A stretch of DNA of 58,655 bases from Bacteroidales bacterium (GCA_017615595.1 JAFZZT010000026.1:1-58655); one strand, 5' to 3'; positions 27,327-36,533 are shown, counted from the first letter of the stretch. Program-made: numbers and translations. Notes: generated by a model from the sequence alone, not told the origin.

Positions 27327-28043
27327 ATGCGAAAAGTAACGGGTTTTGTGTTTGCCGCGGGTCTCGGCACGCGGCTGATGCCGCTGACCGCCGATCGTCC
27401 GAAGGCCATGGTGCGTTGTGATGGAGTCCCTCTGATAGAGCAAGTCGTGAATCGGATGGTGAGTGCAGGCATCAAGCATATAGTCGTCAATGTGCATCAT
27501 TTTCCGGATCAGATCATCGATTTTCTGAGAACACATCGTTTCGGGGCGGACATTCTGATTTCTGACGAGCGTGCCTATCTGCGCGACACGGCTGGCGGCT
27601 TGCGTTTTGCCCTTCCGCTGCTGAAGGATTGCCAACAGGTGCTCATCCACAATGTGGACATCCTGACCACGCTTTCCCTGGAAGCCTTGCTGGAAGAACA
27701 TCTGCGCAGTGGAGCGGACGCCACCCTCGCTGTGAAGCAGCGCGAGACCTCCCGCTATTTTGTCTTCGACCAAACCACCAGAATGCTTGTGGGGTGGCAC
27801 GACCGCCGTTCGGGAGCCCGCCGCGGCGACCCGGAAGGGCCCCGTGACGTGGAGCGGGCTTTCAGCGGAATTCACGTTGTCAACCGCAAAATGCTGGAAG
27901 CTATTCCCACAGTGGAGAAATCTTCCATCACCGATTTCTACCTCCAAAATCGTCATAATTTCAAAATTGTTGGATATGAGCATGATAGCGATTCTTGGGA
28001 GGATGTTGGCAAGTGTGAAGAGTATCGTAACCGATTGAGTTAA
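27327..28043 (+). CDS. Sugar-phosphate nucleotidyltransferase (MurU-like)
   Basis: A 238-residue enzyme of the nucleotidyl transferase family that joins an NTP to a sugar-1-phosphate. The N-terminal GFVFAAGLGTRLMPLTADRPKAM segment is the nucleotide-binding loop; VLIHNVDIL carries the metal-binding aspartate; FSGIHVVNRKMLEAIP and WEDVGKCEEYR complete the pattern. Size and motifs resemble MurNAc-1-phosphate uridylyltransferase (MurU) or short mannose-1-phosphate guanylyltransferases; I cannot choose between them. In-frame ATGs lie at 27315 and 27327. The second leaves a short leader after the promoter box and puts the GxGTR loop at the usual distance from the start. Confidence 0.78.
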   Translation: MRKVTGFVFAAGLGTRLMPLTADRPKAMVRCDGVPLIEQVVNRMVSAGIKHIVVNVHHFPDQIIDFLRTHRFGADILISDERAYLRDTAGGLRFALPLLKDCQQVLIHNVDILTTLSLEALLEEHLRSGADATLAVKQRETSRYFVFDQTTRMLVGWHDRRSGARRGDPEGPRDVERAFSGIHVVNRKMLEAIPTVEKSSITDFYLQNRHNFKIVGYEHDSDSWEDVGKCEEYRNRLS

Positions 28044-28145
28044 AGCAGGTTCCTTATGCTTTGCTTAATTTTTCTCGGTTTTTATCTATACAATTTTTTT
28101 TAAAAAGCAATATCATTTTGTTTTTTTTATTAACTTTTTTGTGTT

Positions 28146-28154
28146 TATTTTTGC
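28146..28154 (+). promoter_or_regulatory. Bacteroidota -7 box, dnaA promoter
   Basis: TATTTTTGC in a very AT-rich stretch, 66 bp before the dnaA ATG. Confidence 0.6.
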
Positions 28155-28159
28155 AGCGT

Positions 28160-28182
28160 GGATTTGAAAGGAAATCAAATCC
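28160..28182 (+). promoter_or_regulatory. Perfect 8-bp dyad at the predicted dnaA transcription start
   Basis: GGATTTGA and TCAAATCC are exact inverted repeats separated by AAGGAAA. The dyad starts 6 bp after the -7 box, so it would be either an operator over the start site or a 5'-terminal stem-loop in the message. No DnaA-box cluster is visible in 28044-28219. Confidence 0.5.
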
Positions 28183-28219
28183 CATAATTGTTTATTTTAT
28201 AGCTTTTTAATTGTTTGAG

Positions 28220-29668
28220 ATGAATAATACCAATACTGATGCAGGAAAAGTGTGGTCTGATTGCCTGGGGATGATTGCCGGAATCGTCGGGGTGCAGGCT
28301 TTCGAAAGCTGGTTTGCCCCGTTGATACCTTACTCGCTGGAGGATAACGTGCTCACGCTTGTCACGCCCAGCGCCTTTCACAACGAGGTGCTCGAACAAC
28401 ATTATGTGGATGTCTTGAAAGAGGTGATTCACAAGTTCCTCGGTCCCAAAGGCCGATTGAGATACCGTTACCCTGTCGAGATCAACCCTGATCCCAACAG
28501 ATCCAAATATGTCACGGAACCCTCCTCTTACCGTCCGGCTATTTCCAATCCGTCAACACTTCCCCCGGTGGATGTATATAATAAGTCCAATATTGAGATC
28601 CCGGATCCCCGTGCGTTGCCCGGCATCCAGAAGATGAAGATCCCCTCCAACCTCATCGACAGCATGACGTTCGACAACTATGTGGAGGGCGACTGCAACC
28701 GCATGGCTCGTGCCGCCGGTTGGGCTATCTCCAAAGAGCCCGGCACCACCTCCTTCAACCCCCTGTTCGTCTATTCAGACGTGGGGCTCGGCAAGACCCA
28801 CCTGGCCAACGCGATCGGTATCCAGACCAAGATCAACTTCCCTGAGAAGATTGTCGTCTATGTGACCGCCGACACCTTCTGCTCCCAATATGTGCAGGCG
28901 GTGAAGAACAATAATATCCAGGACTTCATCTATTTTTACCAGTCTCTGGACATGCTCATCATCGATGATATCCAGTTCATGAGCGGTGGCAAGGCCAAGA
29001 CCCAGGACACGTTCTTCCAGATTTTCAACGCCCTGCATCGCGACAACAAGCAGATCGTCATCACCTCCGACAAATCCCCGGTGGACATCTCCGGCTTCGA
29101 GCCCCGTCTGCTCAGCCGTTTCAAATGGGGCTTGACCATCGACCTGCAGGTTCCGGATTTGGAGACGCGCCATGCCATCATCCGCAAGAAGCTGGAGAAC
29201 GACGGCATCGAGTTCCCGGATGAAATCGTGGACTACCTGGCGCTGCGCATTACCTCCAACACCCGTGAGCTGGAGGGCGCTATCATCGCCATCTTGGCAC
29301 AGGCCTCCCTCAACCACCGCGAGATCACCATGGATCTGGCCAAGGAGATGGTGGACAAGTATGTCAAGTCCAACGCCAAGGAGATCTCCATCGAATATAT
29401 CCAGAAGATTATCGGCGATTATTACAATATCTCCGTGGAGACCATCAACGCCAAGACCCGAAAGAGCGAGATCGTGCTGGCCCGCCAGCTCTGTATGTAT
29501 TTTGCCAAGAAATACACCAAGCTCCCGCTCTCCACTATCGGCTCCTATTGCGGCAACAAGGACCATGCCACCGTGCTCCACGCCTGCAAGACCATCGCGA
29601 ACCTCTATGACACCGACAAAAAGATGCGTGCCAGCATCGATGACATCGATAAAAAAATGAAATTATAA
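28220..29668 (+). CDS. dnaA: Chromosomal replication initiator DnaA
   Basis: A 482-residue initiator ATPase that binds origin DnaA boxes and opens oriC. Domain I (residues 1-90, FESWFAPLIPYSLEDN) and a short linker precede the AAA+ core. The core has Walker A (SDVGLGKTHL, near 188; the family more often has GG at the front), Walker B (MLIIDDIQF) and a sensor region (FEPRLLSRFKWG). Domain IV ends with the signature CGNKDHATVLHACKTI near 448. A TTG codon 9 bp upstream is in frame, but the ATG at 28220 is preferred. Neighbours are recJ downstream and a nucleotidyltransferase upstream; dnaN and recF are absent and no oriC-like array is seen. Confidence 0.96.
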   Translation: MNNTNTDAGKVWSDCLGMIAGIVGVQAFESWFAPLIPYSLEDNVLTLVTPSAFHNEVLEQHYVDVLKEVIHKFLGPKGRLRYRYPVEINPDPNRSKYVTEPSSYRPAISNPSTLPPVDVYNKSNIEIPDPRALPGIQKMKIPSNLIDSMTFDNYVEGDCNRMARAAGWAISKEPGTTSFNPLFVYSDVGLGKTHLANAIGIQTKINFPEKIVVYVTADTFCSQYVQAVKNNNIQDFIYFYQSLDMLIIDDIQFMSGGKAKTQDTFFQIFNALHRDNKQIVITSDKSPVDISGFEPRLLSRFKWGLTIDLQVPDLETRHAIIRKKLENDGIEFPDEIVDYLALRITSNTRELEGAIIAILAQASLNHREITMDLAKEMVDKYVKSNAKEISIEYIQKIIGDYYNISVETINAKTRKSEIVLARQLCMYFAKKYTKLPLSTIGSYCGNKDHATVLHACKTIANLYDTDKKMRASIDDIDKKMKL

Positions 29669-29695
29669 ACACTTGTTTATATGATTTTTTTTGTG

Positions 29696-29704
29696 TATGT
29701 TTGC
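29696..29704 (+). promoter_or_regulatory. Bacteroidota -7 box, recJ promoter
   Basis: TATGTTTGC, 24 bp before the recJ ATG. Confidence 0.6.
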
Positions 29705-29728
29705 GGGTGATTTTTTTGAACTAGTATT

Positions 29729-31501
29729 ATGGAGAAAAAGTGGATATTTAAAGAGCTTCCCGACGAGTCGGAAGTAAAGGCCCTCGCCGAGAAAATCTCT
29801 ATCGAGAAGCCGCTTGCCGCCATTTTGATACAGCGTGGAATAGACACTCCCGAGAAGGCTCAGGAGTTCTTCAACCCCGACATTTCCAAAATCCATAATC
29901 CCTTCCTGATGAAGGATATGGACAAGGCCGTCAACAGACTGTCGGATGCCATCACCCACAATGAACGTATCCTGGTATATGGCGACTACGACGTGGACGG
30001 CACCTCCGCCGTTGCGCTCCTGTACTCTTTTATCTGCGAAATAATCGGTTCAGAAAGCAAAAATCTGGTGGAATATTACATCCCCGACAGATATGCCGAA
30101 GGCTACGGCATCTCCGATCAGGGCATCGAATACTGCCGGAACAACAATATCAACCTGTTGATCTCTCTCGACTGCGGCATCAAGGCCAACGAGAAGGTCG
30201 ATAAGGCCAACGAGTATGGCATCGATGTCATCATCTGCGACCATCACCTGGAGGGTGACGAGTTGCCCAAGGCTGTCGCCATCCTCGACCCCAAGCGCAA
30301 AGACTGCCCCTATCCCTACAAGGAGCTGTCTGGTTGCGGCGTGGGATTCAATCTCATTCAGGCATACTGCCAGAAATATGGCCTCCCGGACCAGCTCTGG
30401 CTTTCCCGTATTGACCTGGTGGCTATCAGTATCGCTTCCGACATCGTGGCTATCACTGGCGAGAACCGTATCCTGGCCTACTTCGGCCTGGAGATCATCA
30501 ACAAGTTCCCGCGGATGGGTATCAAGTCTATCCTCGACCAGGCCGGCATCAAACTGCACTATCCTTTCAAGGAGGAGACCATCTTCTCCCGCGTTATCTC
30601 CATCTCTGACCTTGTTTTCTATGTCGGACCGCGTATCAACGCCGCCGGCAGAATGAAGAGCGGCCGCGAGTCGGTGCGCCTCTTCATCGATGAGGATGAA
30701 AACAAGTCCGCCAACATCGCCAAAAGTATCAACGCCCAGAACGAGAAACGCAAAGAGCAGGATCGCAACGCTACGGAGGAGGCTATCCACACCATCCGCA
30801 CCTCTCACGAATATACCAACCGCAAGAGTATCGTCATATACAACCCTACCTGGTTTAAGGGCATCATCGGTATCGTGGCTTCCCGCCTCGTGGAGGTCTT
30901 CTACAAACCCACGATCGTGCTGACGAAGTCCTCTGACGGTCTGATCACCGGCTCCGCCCGTTCGGTGAAGGAATTCAATATCTATGACGGCATCGACTCC
31001 TGCTCCGACCTGCTGGAGCACTTCGGCGGTCATAAGTTCGCTGCCGGGCTCTCCATGAAGGAGGAAAACCTGGAGGAGTTCACGGAGCGCTTCGAGCAGT
31101 ATGTGGTCGATAACATCCAGGAGACCTCCGCCCTCCCCGAGATCATTGTGGATCTTCCCATCAGCCTGGGCGATATCACCCCCAAGTTCATGCACAACCT
31201 CAAACGCTTTGCCCCCTTCGGACCTGGCAATATGGAACCCGTGTTCCAATCCAACAATCTGATTGACGAGGGCAATGCCCGTATTGTGGGCGACAAACAC
31301 CTCAAAGCCCGTGTGCTCTACGCGGACAAGGTCGTGCAACCCATCGACATGATAGCCTTTAACTGTAAAGACAAGCTCCCGCTACTCCAAAACAGCAGCG
31401 AATTCGATCTCCTGTATCATGTGGAGGAGAATGTCTGGAACAATATCACCTCCTTGCAGCTTAATGTGAAGGATATCCGGGCCAGCCATCCGAAAAAATA
31501 A
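29729..31501 (+). CDS. recJ: Single-stranded-DNA-specific exonuclease RecJ
   Basis: A 590-residue 5'-3' single-strand exonuclease of the DHH superfamily, used in recombination and mismatch repair. Motif I is LVYGDYDVDGTSAVAL (near residue 82), a further motif is DCGIKAN, the DHH motif is in VIICDHHLEGDELP, and the DHHA1 domain carries EHFGGHKFAAGLSM. The C-terminal OB-like domain ends in a HIGHLQ-like region (KHLKARVLY). Length is normal. The glycosyltransferase gene follows after 9 bp and probably shares the transcript. Confidence 0.94.
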   Translation: MEKKWIFKELPDESEVKALAEKISIEKPLAAILIQRGIDTPEKAQEFFNPDISKIHNPFLMKDMDKAVNRLSDAITHNERILVYGDYDVDGTSAVALLYSFICEIIGSESKNLVEYYIPDRYAEGYGISDQGIEYCRNNNINLLISLDCGIKANEKVDKANEYGIDVIICDHHLEGDELPKAVAILDPKRKDCPYPYKELSGCGVGFNLIQAYCQKYGLPDQLWLSRIDLVAISIASDIVAITGENRILAYFGLEIINKFPRMGIKSILDQAGIKLHYPFKEETIFSRVISISDLVFYVGPRINAAGRMKSGRESVRLFIDEDENKSANIAKSINAQNEKRKEQDRNATEEAIHTIRTSHEYTNRKSIVIYNPTWFKGIIGIVASRLVEVFYKPTIVLTKSSDGLITGSARSVKEFNIYDGIDSCSDLLEHFGGHKFAAGLSMKEENLEEFTERFEQYVVDNIQETSALPEIIVDLPISLGDITPKFMHNLKRFAPFGPGNMEPVFQSNNLIDEGNARIVGDKHLKARVLYADKVVQPIDMIAFNCKDKLPLLQNSSEFDLLYHVEENVWNNITSLQLNVKDIRASHPKK

Positions 31502-31510
31502 GGACGTTTT

Positions 31511-32650
31511 ATGAAGATAGCCGTCAATACGAGACTTCTCCTGAAAGATCGACTGGAGGGTATTGGTTGGTTTACCCATGAGTGCCTCTCCCGTATTGTC
31601 CGGCAGCATCCGGAGCACCAGTTCTATTTTCTGTTCGACAGAGCATACGATGAATCCTTTGTCTATGCCCCCAATGTCACACCGATGGTGGTGCACCCCC
31701 AAGCCCGTCATCCCTATCTATGGTATCTCTTCTTCGAATTCGGAGTGCCCCATGAGTTGAAGCGCATCCGTCCCGACCTCTTTCTCTCCACGGACGGCTG
31801 GATACCCACGCGCCCGCAAGGCGTCCCGGTGGTGAATGTGATCCACGACCTGAACTTCGTCCATCATCCCGATTTTATAGAGAAACAGACTGTCAAGAGA
31901 TATTACGACCGTTTCTTCCCGCAGTTCGCCCGCTGTGCCGATCGTATTGCAACGGTCTCGGAGTACACGCGGCAAGATATTCATCAACAGTATGGTGTTT
32001 CTCTGGACAAGATAGATGTTGTTTATAACGGTTCTAATGACCTTTACCGCCCAATGACCCCTGAGGAGCAGCAAGCTGTCAAGGCGGAGTTCTCCCAAGG
32101 CGCTGACTTCTTCCTTTTCGTCGGTTTGATTCATAAACGAAAAAATCTGGCCAACATCTTCCGTGCTTTTGATGCCTTCAAGGAACAACAGACATCGGAT
32201 GCCAAACTGGTGGTGGTCGGCGACAAGAAATGGTGGCAGGGAGAGATTGAAGACACCTATCTGGCCATGCAGCATCGCGATGATGTGATCATGCTTGGAC
32301 GCCAGAAAGTCGAGGTGCTCCAGAAACTCTACGCCTCCGCCCGGGGCTTGGTATATGCATCCCTGTTTGAAGGTTTTGGCATCCCGATCGTGGAGGCCTT
32401 CAACGCAGAGACGGCCGTCATCACATCGAATGTGACCTCCATGCCTGAAGTCGCTGGCGATGCGGCCGTATTAGTGGATCCCCATTCCGTCCAGGAGATG
32501 GCTGATGCCATGACTCGTCTGTGGAACGAGGATGACTTCCGGGACAGCCTGATTGCCAAGGGCCGAGAACAACGAAAACTGTTCAGCTGGCAACAAACGG
32601 CAGACAGGTTGTGGGCGACTGTGGAAACCGTCCTGTTTCCCGGATCTTAG
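31511..32650 (+). CDS. Glycosyltransferase family 4-type protein
   Basis: A 379-residue GT-B glycosyltransferase. The N-terminal half contains GIGWFTHECL and VVNVIHDLNFVHHPDF. The C-terminal nucleotide-sugar-binding half has FLFVGLIHKRKNL, VVVGDKKWW and EGFGIPIVEAFNAETAVITS, which holds the EX7E motif. It probably transfers a sugar to a lipid-linked glycan or O-antigen-like polymer; no polysaccharide cluster surrounds it, so the product is unknown. Its stop codon overlaps that of the converging gene at 32647 by 3-4 bp. Confidence 0.88.
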   Translation: MKIAVNTRLLLKDRLEGIGWFTHECLSRIVRQHPEHQFYFLFDRAYDESFVYAPNVTPMVVHPQARHPYLWYLFFEFGVPHELKRIRPDLFLSTDGWIPTRPQGVPVVNVIHDLNFVHHPDFIEKQTVKRYYDRFFPQFARCADRIATVSEYTRQDIHQQYGVSLDKIDVVYNGSNDLYRPMTPEEQQAVKAEFSQGADFFLFVGLIHKRKNLANIFRAFDAFKEQQTSDAKLVVVGDKKWWQGEIEDTYLAMQHRDDVIMLGRQKVEVLQKLYASARGLVYASLFEGFGIPIVEAFNAETAVITSNVTSMPEVAGDAAVLVDPHSVQEMADAMTRLWNEDDFRDSLIAKGREQRKLFSWQQTADRLWATVETVLFPGS

Positions 32651-34095
32651 CGATACCACAATTTGTGAATGAAGTACTTGGAACCCCCGAGGCTGCTTCT
32701 TGTGCTCATTTTCTTCCCAGACAAGAGGTAGTAGCCGCCATACCACGGCTTCATTTGTGTCCCTTCGTAGGAGTAAGGGGAACTGGCGGAGGTGGGGAAT
32801 AGATTGGAGGTGCGCTTGGAGTCCAGGATGTCGTCATTCTGGTTGGTGAGCATGGTCACCAGATCATTGCCTCGGGTGTAGTAGAGCAGATATCTGTCTG
32901 GTAAAAAGGAAAAGTTGAGATAGGATCCTATCTGCTGGCTGAGGATGTTGTCGTAAGGGAAGTTATAATACCAGGTCTCGGAGCCGTCAGGTTGGAAGAT
33001 GAACACGTCCGCGCTCATGTAGCGATAACCGTAAAACGACTGCTCGTAGGTCATGATTCCGTAGTTGTATATCGGCCTGTCGTGATACTCGGGATACAGA
33101 GTCTCGGTGATGAAGACGATCCCGTTGGTGTCGCGCATGATTTTGCCGCCGGTGTGGTAGTATTGGCTGTTGTTGGCAGCGATAATGCTGGCGGTGGTGT
33201 AGGGGTGAAGGCTGAGCGAGTCGAACTGCATGTCGTGATAGGGGAGGGTGTAAACGCCCATGGTGACGTTGTTGGCTCTGGAGTCGTAGATGCCGGCCAG
33301 CAACCATTGGCTGCTGTCGAGCAGGGTCATGCGCAGGCTCTCGCAGCGGTGCCCCAAGGTGTCAGGTAGCTGGGCGGTGAAGAGGATGTTGCGGTCGTAG
33401 TCTGTCTCGCATAGCCAAAGGAGGGTCTGGTTGTTCACGGTGGAGCGAAGGGCGGCCAAGACGTGGTGCATGACGGTGTCCACACCGAAATCCTCGATCT
33501 GATAGTCGATGGCGTCAGGGATGTAGAGACGCTGGGCGTGTGTGGATCCTTCGGGGAGGTAGTAGAGGTCCTTGCCCTTGTTGTTGGCTCGCGCCGCCGT
33601 GAAAAGCGTCAACCCGGGATGGCGCTCCAGGGAGAAGACCTTGCCCGCCGCCAGTCCGTCAATACTGAGCGTGTCCGTTTTTTTCTGGACGCAGTTGTAT
33701 CGGAGCAGGACTCCATGGCCCGATCGCCGTTTTTTCTCCCTGTTTTGAAAAAGAACCGTCAGCACACCATCCCCATAGCAGGCTGCCTCGAGGGTGGTCT
33801 CCAGGGGTGTCATGAGACGAATGTGCCCCACCTGCTGCAGGTTGCAGTCGTAGTGCAGCAGCTCAAACTGGCAGCTGTCGTTGTGAATCAAGGTGTGGAA
33901 GACACATAGACCCAAGGTGTCGCAAGGGATATGCTGAAGGTCTTCGCCGTACAAGTCCAGAGGGAAGTCCAAAACCAACGGCTTGCCCTTCTGGGCTTCT
34001 GCCGGCAGGGAGAAAGCCAAGCACAGAAGCAGAAGGCACGGCGCTAAAAAAGAAGTCAGGCCGCCCCAAGCAGCCTGACTGTTCTGATGGTGCAT
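32647..34095 (-). CDS. Exported protein of unknown function, coupled to the CoA-transferase subunit
   Basis: A 482-residue protein with a hydrophobic export signal (residues about 10-34, ending PAEAQ). The mature part is rich in beta-strand and in serine, tyrosine and aspartate, with loosely repeated segments that could form a beta-propeller (LLHYDCNLQQVGHIRL, LLRYNCVQKKTDTLS, IFQPDGSETWYYNF). I recognise no family and no sorting domain. Its ATG overlaps the stop of the preceding gene (TAATG arrangement), implying translational coupling. In that position one would expect the partner CoA-transferase subunit, which this clearly is not. The 3' end overlaps the glycosyltransferase gene tail to tail. 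Confidence 0.7.
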   Translation of the reverse strand: MHHQNSQAAWGGLTSFLAPCLLLLCLAFSLPAEAQKGKPLVLDFPLDLYGEDLQHIPCDTLGLCVFHTLIHNDSCQFELLHYDCNLQQVGHIRLMTPLETTLEAACYGDGVLTVLFQNREKKRRSGHGVLLRYNCVQKKTDTLSIDGLAAGKVFSLERHPGLTLFTAARANNKGKDLYYLPEGSTHAQRLYIPDAIDYQIEDFGVDTVMHHVLAALRSTVNNQTLLWLCETDYDRNILFTAQLPDTLGHRCESLRMTLLDSSQWLLAGIYDSRANNVTMGVYTLPYHDMQFDSLSLHPYTTASIIAANNSQYYHTGGKIMRDTNGIVFITETLYPEYHDRPIYNYGIMTYEQSFYGYRYMSADVFIFQPDGSETWYYNFPYDNILSQQIGSYLNFSFLPDRYLLYYTRGNDLVTMLTNQNDDILDSKRTSNLFPTSASSPYSYEGTQMKPWYGGYYLLSGKKMSTRSSLGGSKYFIHKLWYR

Positions 34096-34739
34096 TATTT
34101 TACGATATAGTCAACGTAAACGCCCGGCGTGTGGATCTGCTCCATGGGGATGGAACCGGTCGGGACGAGCTCTTTGGTCTCCACGATGACGAGGTCAGCG
34201 GCGGTGGCCATGGTCGGGTTGAAGTTCTGGGATGTGCCCTTGTAGATACAGTTGCCCATCTCATCGCAGATGCTGGCGCCAATCAAGGCGACATCAGCGT
34301 GCAACGGCATCTCCAGGAGATACTCTTTGCCTTCAATCTCGATGATGCGCTTGCCGTCAGCAACGATAGTGCCTAAACCAGTCTGGGTGAGCACGCCACC
34401 AAGTCCGGCGCCACCGCAACGGATGCGCTCTGCCAAGGTGCCTTGAGGTACGAACTCAATCTCCAACTCCTTGTCGTTGAACTGCTGGATGGTGTCCGCG
34501 TTCGTGCCGATATGGGAGGCGATGAGCTTCTTGACCTGCTTGTTGGCAATCAGCATGCCGATGGCCTGGTTCGGATAGGCGGTGTCGTTGCCGATGAGGA
34601 TGAGATCCTTGACACCCTTCTTGGCAATGCCTTCGATGATCTTGACTGCGGAACCATTGCCCAAAAATCCGCCAAACATGATGGTCATGCCATCGTGAAT
34701 GTGCGAAACTGCTTCTTCAACTGTGATAATTTTACTCAT
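34095..34739 (-). CDS. CoA-transferase subunit A (acetate/acetoacetate CoA-transferase type)
   Basis: A 214-residue alpha subunit of a class I CoA-transferase (AtoD/ScoA type). Motifs are GMTIMFGGFLGNGSAVKII, SHIGTNADTI, EFVPQGTLAERIRCGGAGLGG and ADVALIGASICDEMGN. This enzyme class swaps CoA between acyl groups (acetate, butyrate or acetoacetate), but the catalytic glutamate lies in the beta subunit, which is not adjacent. In-frame codons upstream to 34847 run into the promoter box, so the ATG at 34739 (MSKIITVEEAV) is used. The promoter box is at 34805. Confidence 0.87.
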   Translation of the reverse strand: MSKIITVEEAVSHIHDGMTIMFGGFLGNGSAVKIIEGIAKKGVKDLILIGNDTAYPNQAIGMLIANKQVKKLIASHIGTNADTIQQFNDKELEIEFVPQGTLAERIRCGGAGLGGVLTQTGLGTIVADGKRIIEIEGKEYLLEMPLHADVALIGASICDEMGNCIYKGTSQNFNPTMATAADLVIVETKELVPTGSIPMEQIHTPGVYVDYIVK

Positions 34740-34804
34740 TGTGATAAGTTTATGTTGTGATACTTTATGATTCTTTCTTCTACAAAGTCTTCTCCTACAA
34801 GCGG

Positions 34805-34813
34805 GCAAAAGTA
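34805..34813 (-). promoter_or_regulatory. Bacteroidota -7 box, CoA-transferase gene
   Basis: TACTTTTGC on the minus strand, 65 bp upstream of the ATG at 34739. The rest of the divergent gap to the efflux operon (34814-34954) is AT-rich without other recognisable signals. Confidence 0.55.
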
Positions 34814-34954
34814 CACATTTTTTCCGAATATTCTTCCCCATTTTCAACCCGTGCGAATATTCTTTTTTTTACCCATTCCCATACCCTTCAAACATTTTTT
34901 TGGAGACAAAAAAGCAATGTGTATTTTTTACACGGATTTATTCAATATTTTTCC

Positions 34955-34963
34955 TATTTTTGC
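34955..34963 (+). promoter_or_regulatory. Bacteroidota -7 box, efflux operon promoter
   Basis: TATTTTTGC, 68 bp before the first ATG of the TolC-like gene. No other box is seen ahead of the MFP, RND or PII-like genes, so the four genes probably share this start. Confidence 0.6.
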
Positions 34964-35031
34964 GACCTTTGAATAATATGATTTATTAAATTGTTAAGAT
35001 TTTGATTTTTAGATTTTTAGGATATTATTTT

Positions 35032-36405
35032 ATGAATAGAATGAAAGACATCCGGATGAAAAAAATGCGAAAAAAACAGGTGCAGTCTTTGTCGTGTTTG
35101 TTCGCGATGGCTCTTGTGTGCATGATGATGCCCTCCAGACTGCGGGCGCAGGCGCAGGATTCCGTCCATGTGGATCTGCAAAAAGCCATAGAGATTGCGC
35201 TGTCGGAAACCCCGACTATGCGTATCGCCGACCGCACGGTGCAGATCAAGCAGGAATACAAGAAGGAACAGATCGCCGCTCTCTTCCCCGATGTCTCCAT
35301 CGCTGCCAACTACAACCGGACACTGCTGAAACAGCAGATGTCGATGGATATGGGTGGCCAGACGATGAACATCAAGGTGGGTCGTGACAACACCTATTCT
35401 GTAGGCGCCAACCTGTCGCTTCCCTTGATAGCCCCGGCCCTTTGGTCAAACCTCAAGCTGAGCTCCATGGACATCGAGCTGGCGCAGGAGGCGGCCCGTT
35501 CATCCAAACTGGAACTTGTCAACCAGGTGAAGCAGGCCTATTATTTGTACCTGCTGGCCAAACAGTCATACGAAGTCTTGCTGAAGAGCTATGCGAACAT
35601 AGAGGCCAGCAACCAGCTGGTGACCAACTCCTACAATCAGGGTTTGGTGTCCGAGTTTGAAAAGCTGCGTTCCGATGTGACCTTGCAGAACCAGCGCCCG
35701 GCGGTCAGCTCTGCAGCCAAGAGCGTGCGCCTTGCCGACATGCGTCTCAAGGTCCTGCTGGGGATGAACATTGACGAGCCGGTGATCTTTGACGGTAAGC
35801 TGGACGATTACGAGGAGAGTGTGCTCAACGCCACCATGCCGAGCGAACAGGATATCCAACTCGCCCAGAACTCGGCCCTGCGCCAATTGGATCTCGGGAT
35901 CCAGGAGCTGGAACAGTCAAAAAAGATCATCACGGGCGCCTCTCTTCCGATGCTTGCCCTGGCAGGCGCGTTCCAGTATTCCGGCATGGGTGACGACGGA
36001 CAGGCTTTCAACAACTATCCCTACTCGTATCTGGCCCTCTCTCTTCAGGTGCCGATCATCTCTTGGGTCTCCACCTCCTACAAGCTGAAACAGTCAGACT
36101 TGAACATCCAGAACATGCGCGACCAACGTCTCGATGCTGAACGCAACCTGCTTATCGGTGTGCAGAGCTATCTTAACGATATGCAACAGGCCATCGAGGA
36201 CATTGCCGCCGACCGCGAGACGATGATGCAGGCCCAGAAGGCTTACGACATCGCCAAGAAACAGTATGAAGTCGGTATGAATACATGGCTCGACCTCAAT
36301 ACCGCTGAGCTTACCCTGACCAGCACCCAGCTGACCTATTGCCAGTCGATTTTCAACTATCTGACGGCCAAGGCGAACTTGGATGCGACGTTGGGAGTGG
36401 AGTAG
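35032..36405 (+). CDS. TolC family outer membrane efflux protein
   Basis: A 457-residue outer membrane channel of tripartite efflux pumps. After a signal peptide (cleavage near RLRAQAQ) come two OEP repeats rich in coiled-coil helix: VDLQKAIEIALSETPTMRIA and later LTSTQLTYCQSIFNYLTAKANLDATLG. In-frame ATGs are at 35032, 35041 and 35056; the first after the promoter is listed, though 35056 gives a more compact signal peptide. It is the first gene of an operon with the membrane fusion and RND genes. Its stop lies within a heptamer repeat array. Confidence 0.88.
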   Translation: MNRMKDIRMKKMRKKQVQSLSCLFAMALVCMMMPSRLRAQAQDSVHVDLQKAIEIALSETPTMRIADRTVQIKQEYKKEQIAALFPDVSIAANYNRTLLKQQMSMDMGGQTMNIKVGRDNTYSVGANLSLPLIAPALWSNLKLSSMDIELAQEAARSSKLELVNQVKQAYYLYLLAKQSYEVLLKSYANIEASNQLVTNSYNQGLVSEFEKLRSDVTLQNQRPAVSSAAKSVRLADMRLKVLLGMNIDEPVIFDGKLDDYEESVLNATMPSEQDIQLAQNSALRQLDLGIQELEQSKKIITGASLPMLALAGAFQYSGMGDDGQAFNNYPYSYLALSLQVPIISWVSTSYKLKQSDLNIQNMRDQRLDAERNLLIGVQSYLNDMQQAIEDIAADRETMMQAQKAYDIAKKQYEVGMNTWLDLNTAELTLTSTQLTYCQSIFNYLTAKANLDATLGVE

Positions 36406-36462
36406 TTATCAGTTGTCAGTTGTCAGTTAGGAGTTAGGAGTTAGGAGTTAGGAGTTAGGAGT
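36403..36462 (+). repeat. Heptamer repeat array at the TolC stop
   Basis: Starting in the stop codon, GTTATCA, GTTGTCA and GTTGTCA are followed by five GTTAGGA units. These are the first two blocks of composite elements A and B, in the same order and orientation. Confidence 0.8.
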
Positions 36463-36533
36463 TTTTTTGAACAGCCCTGTTAGGGACAAGAGCTTGGTAG
36501 AATAATTAGATGAAAAATAAAAAACACCAAAAT

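Noticed and set aside
28044-28219. Replication origin beside dnaA
   Set aside because: The region is AT-rich, but I find no TTATCCACA-like boxes or cluster, and dnaN, recF and rpmH are not adjacent.
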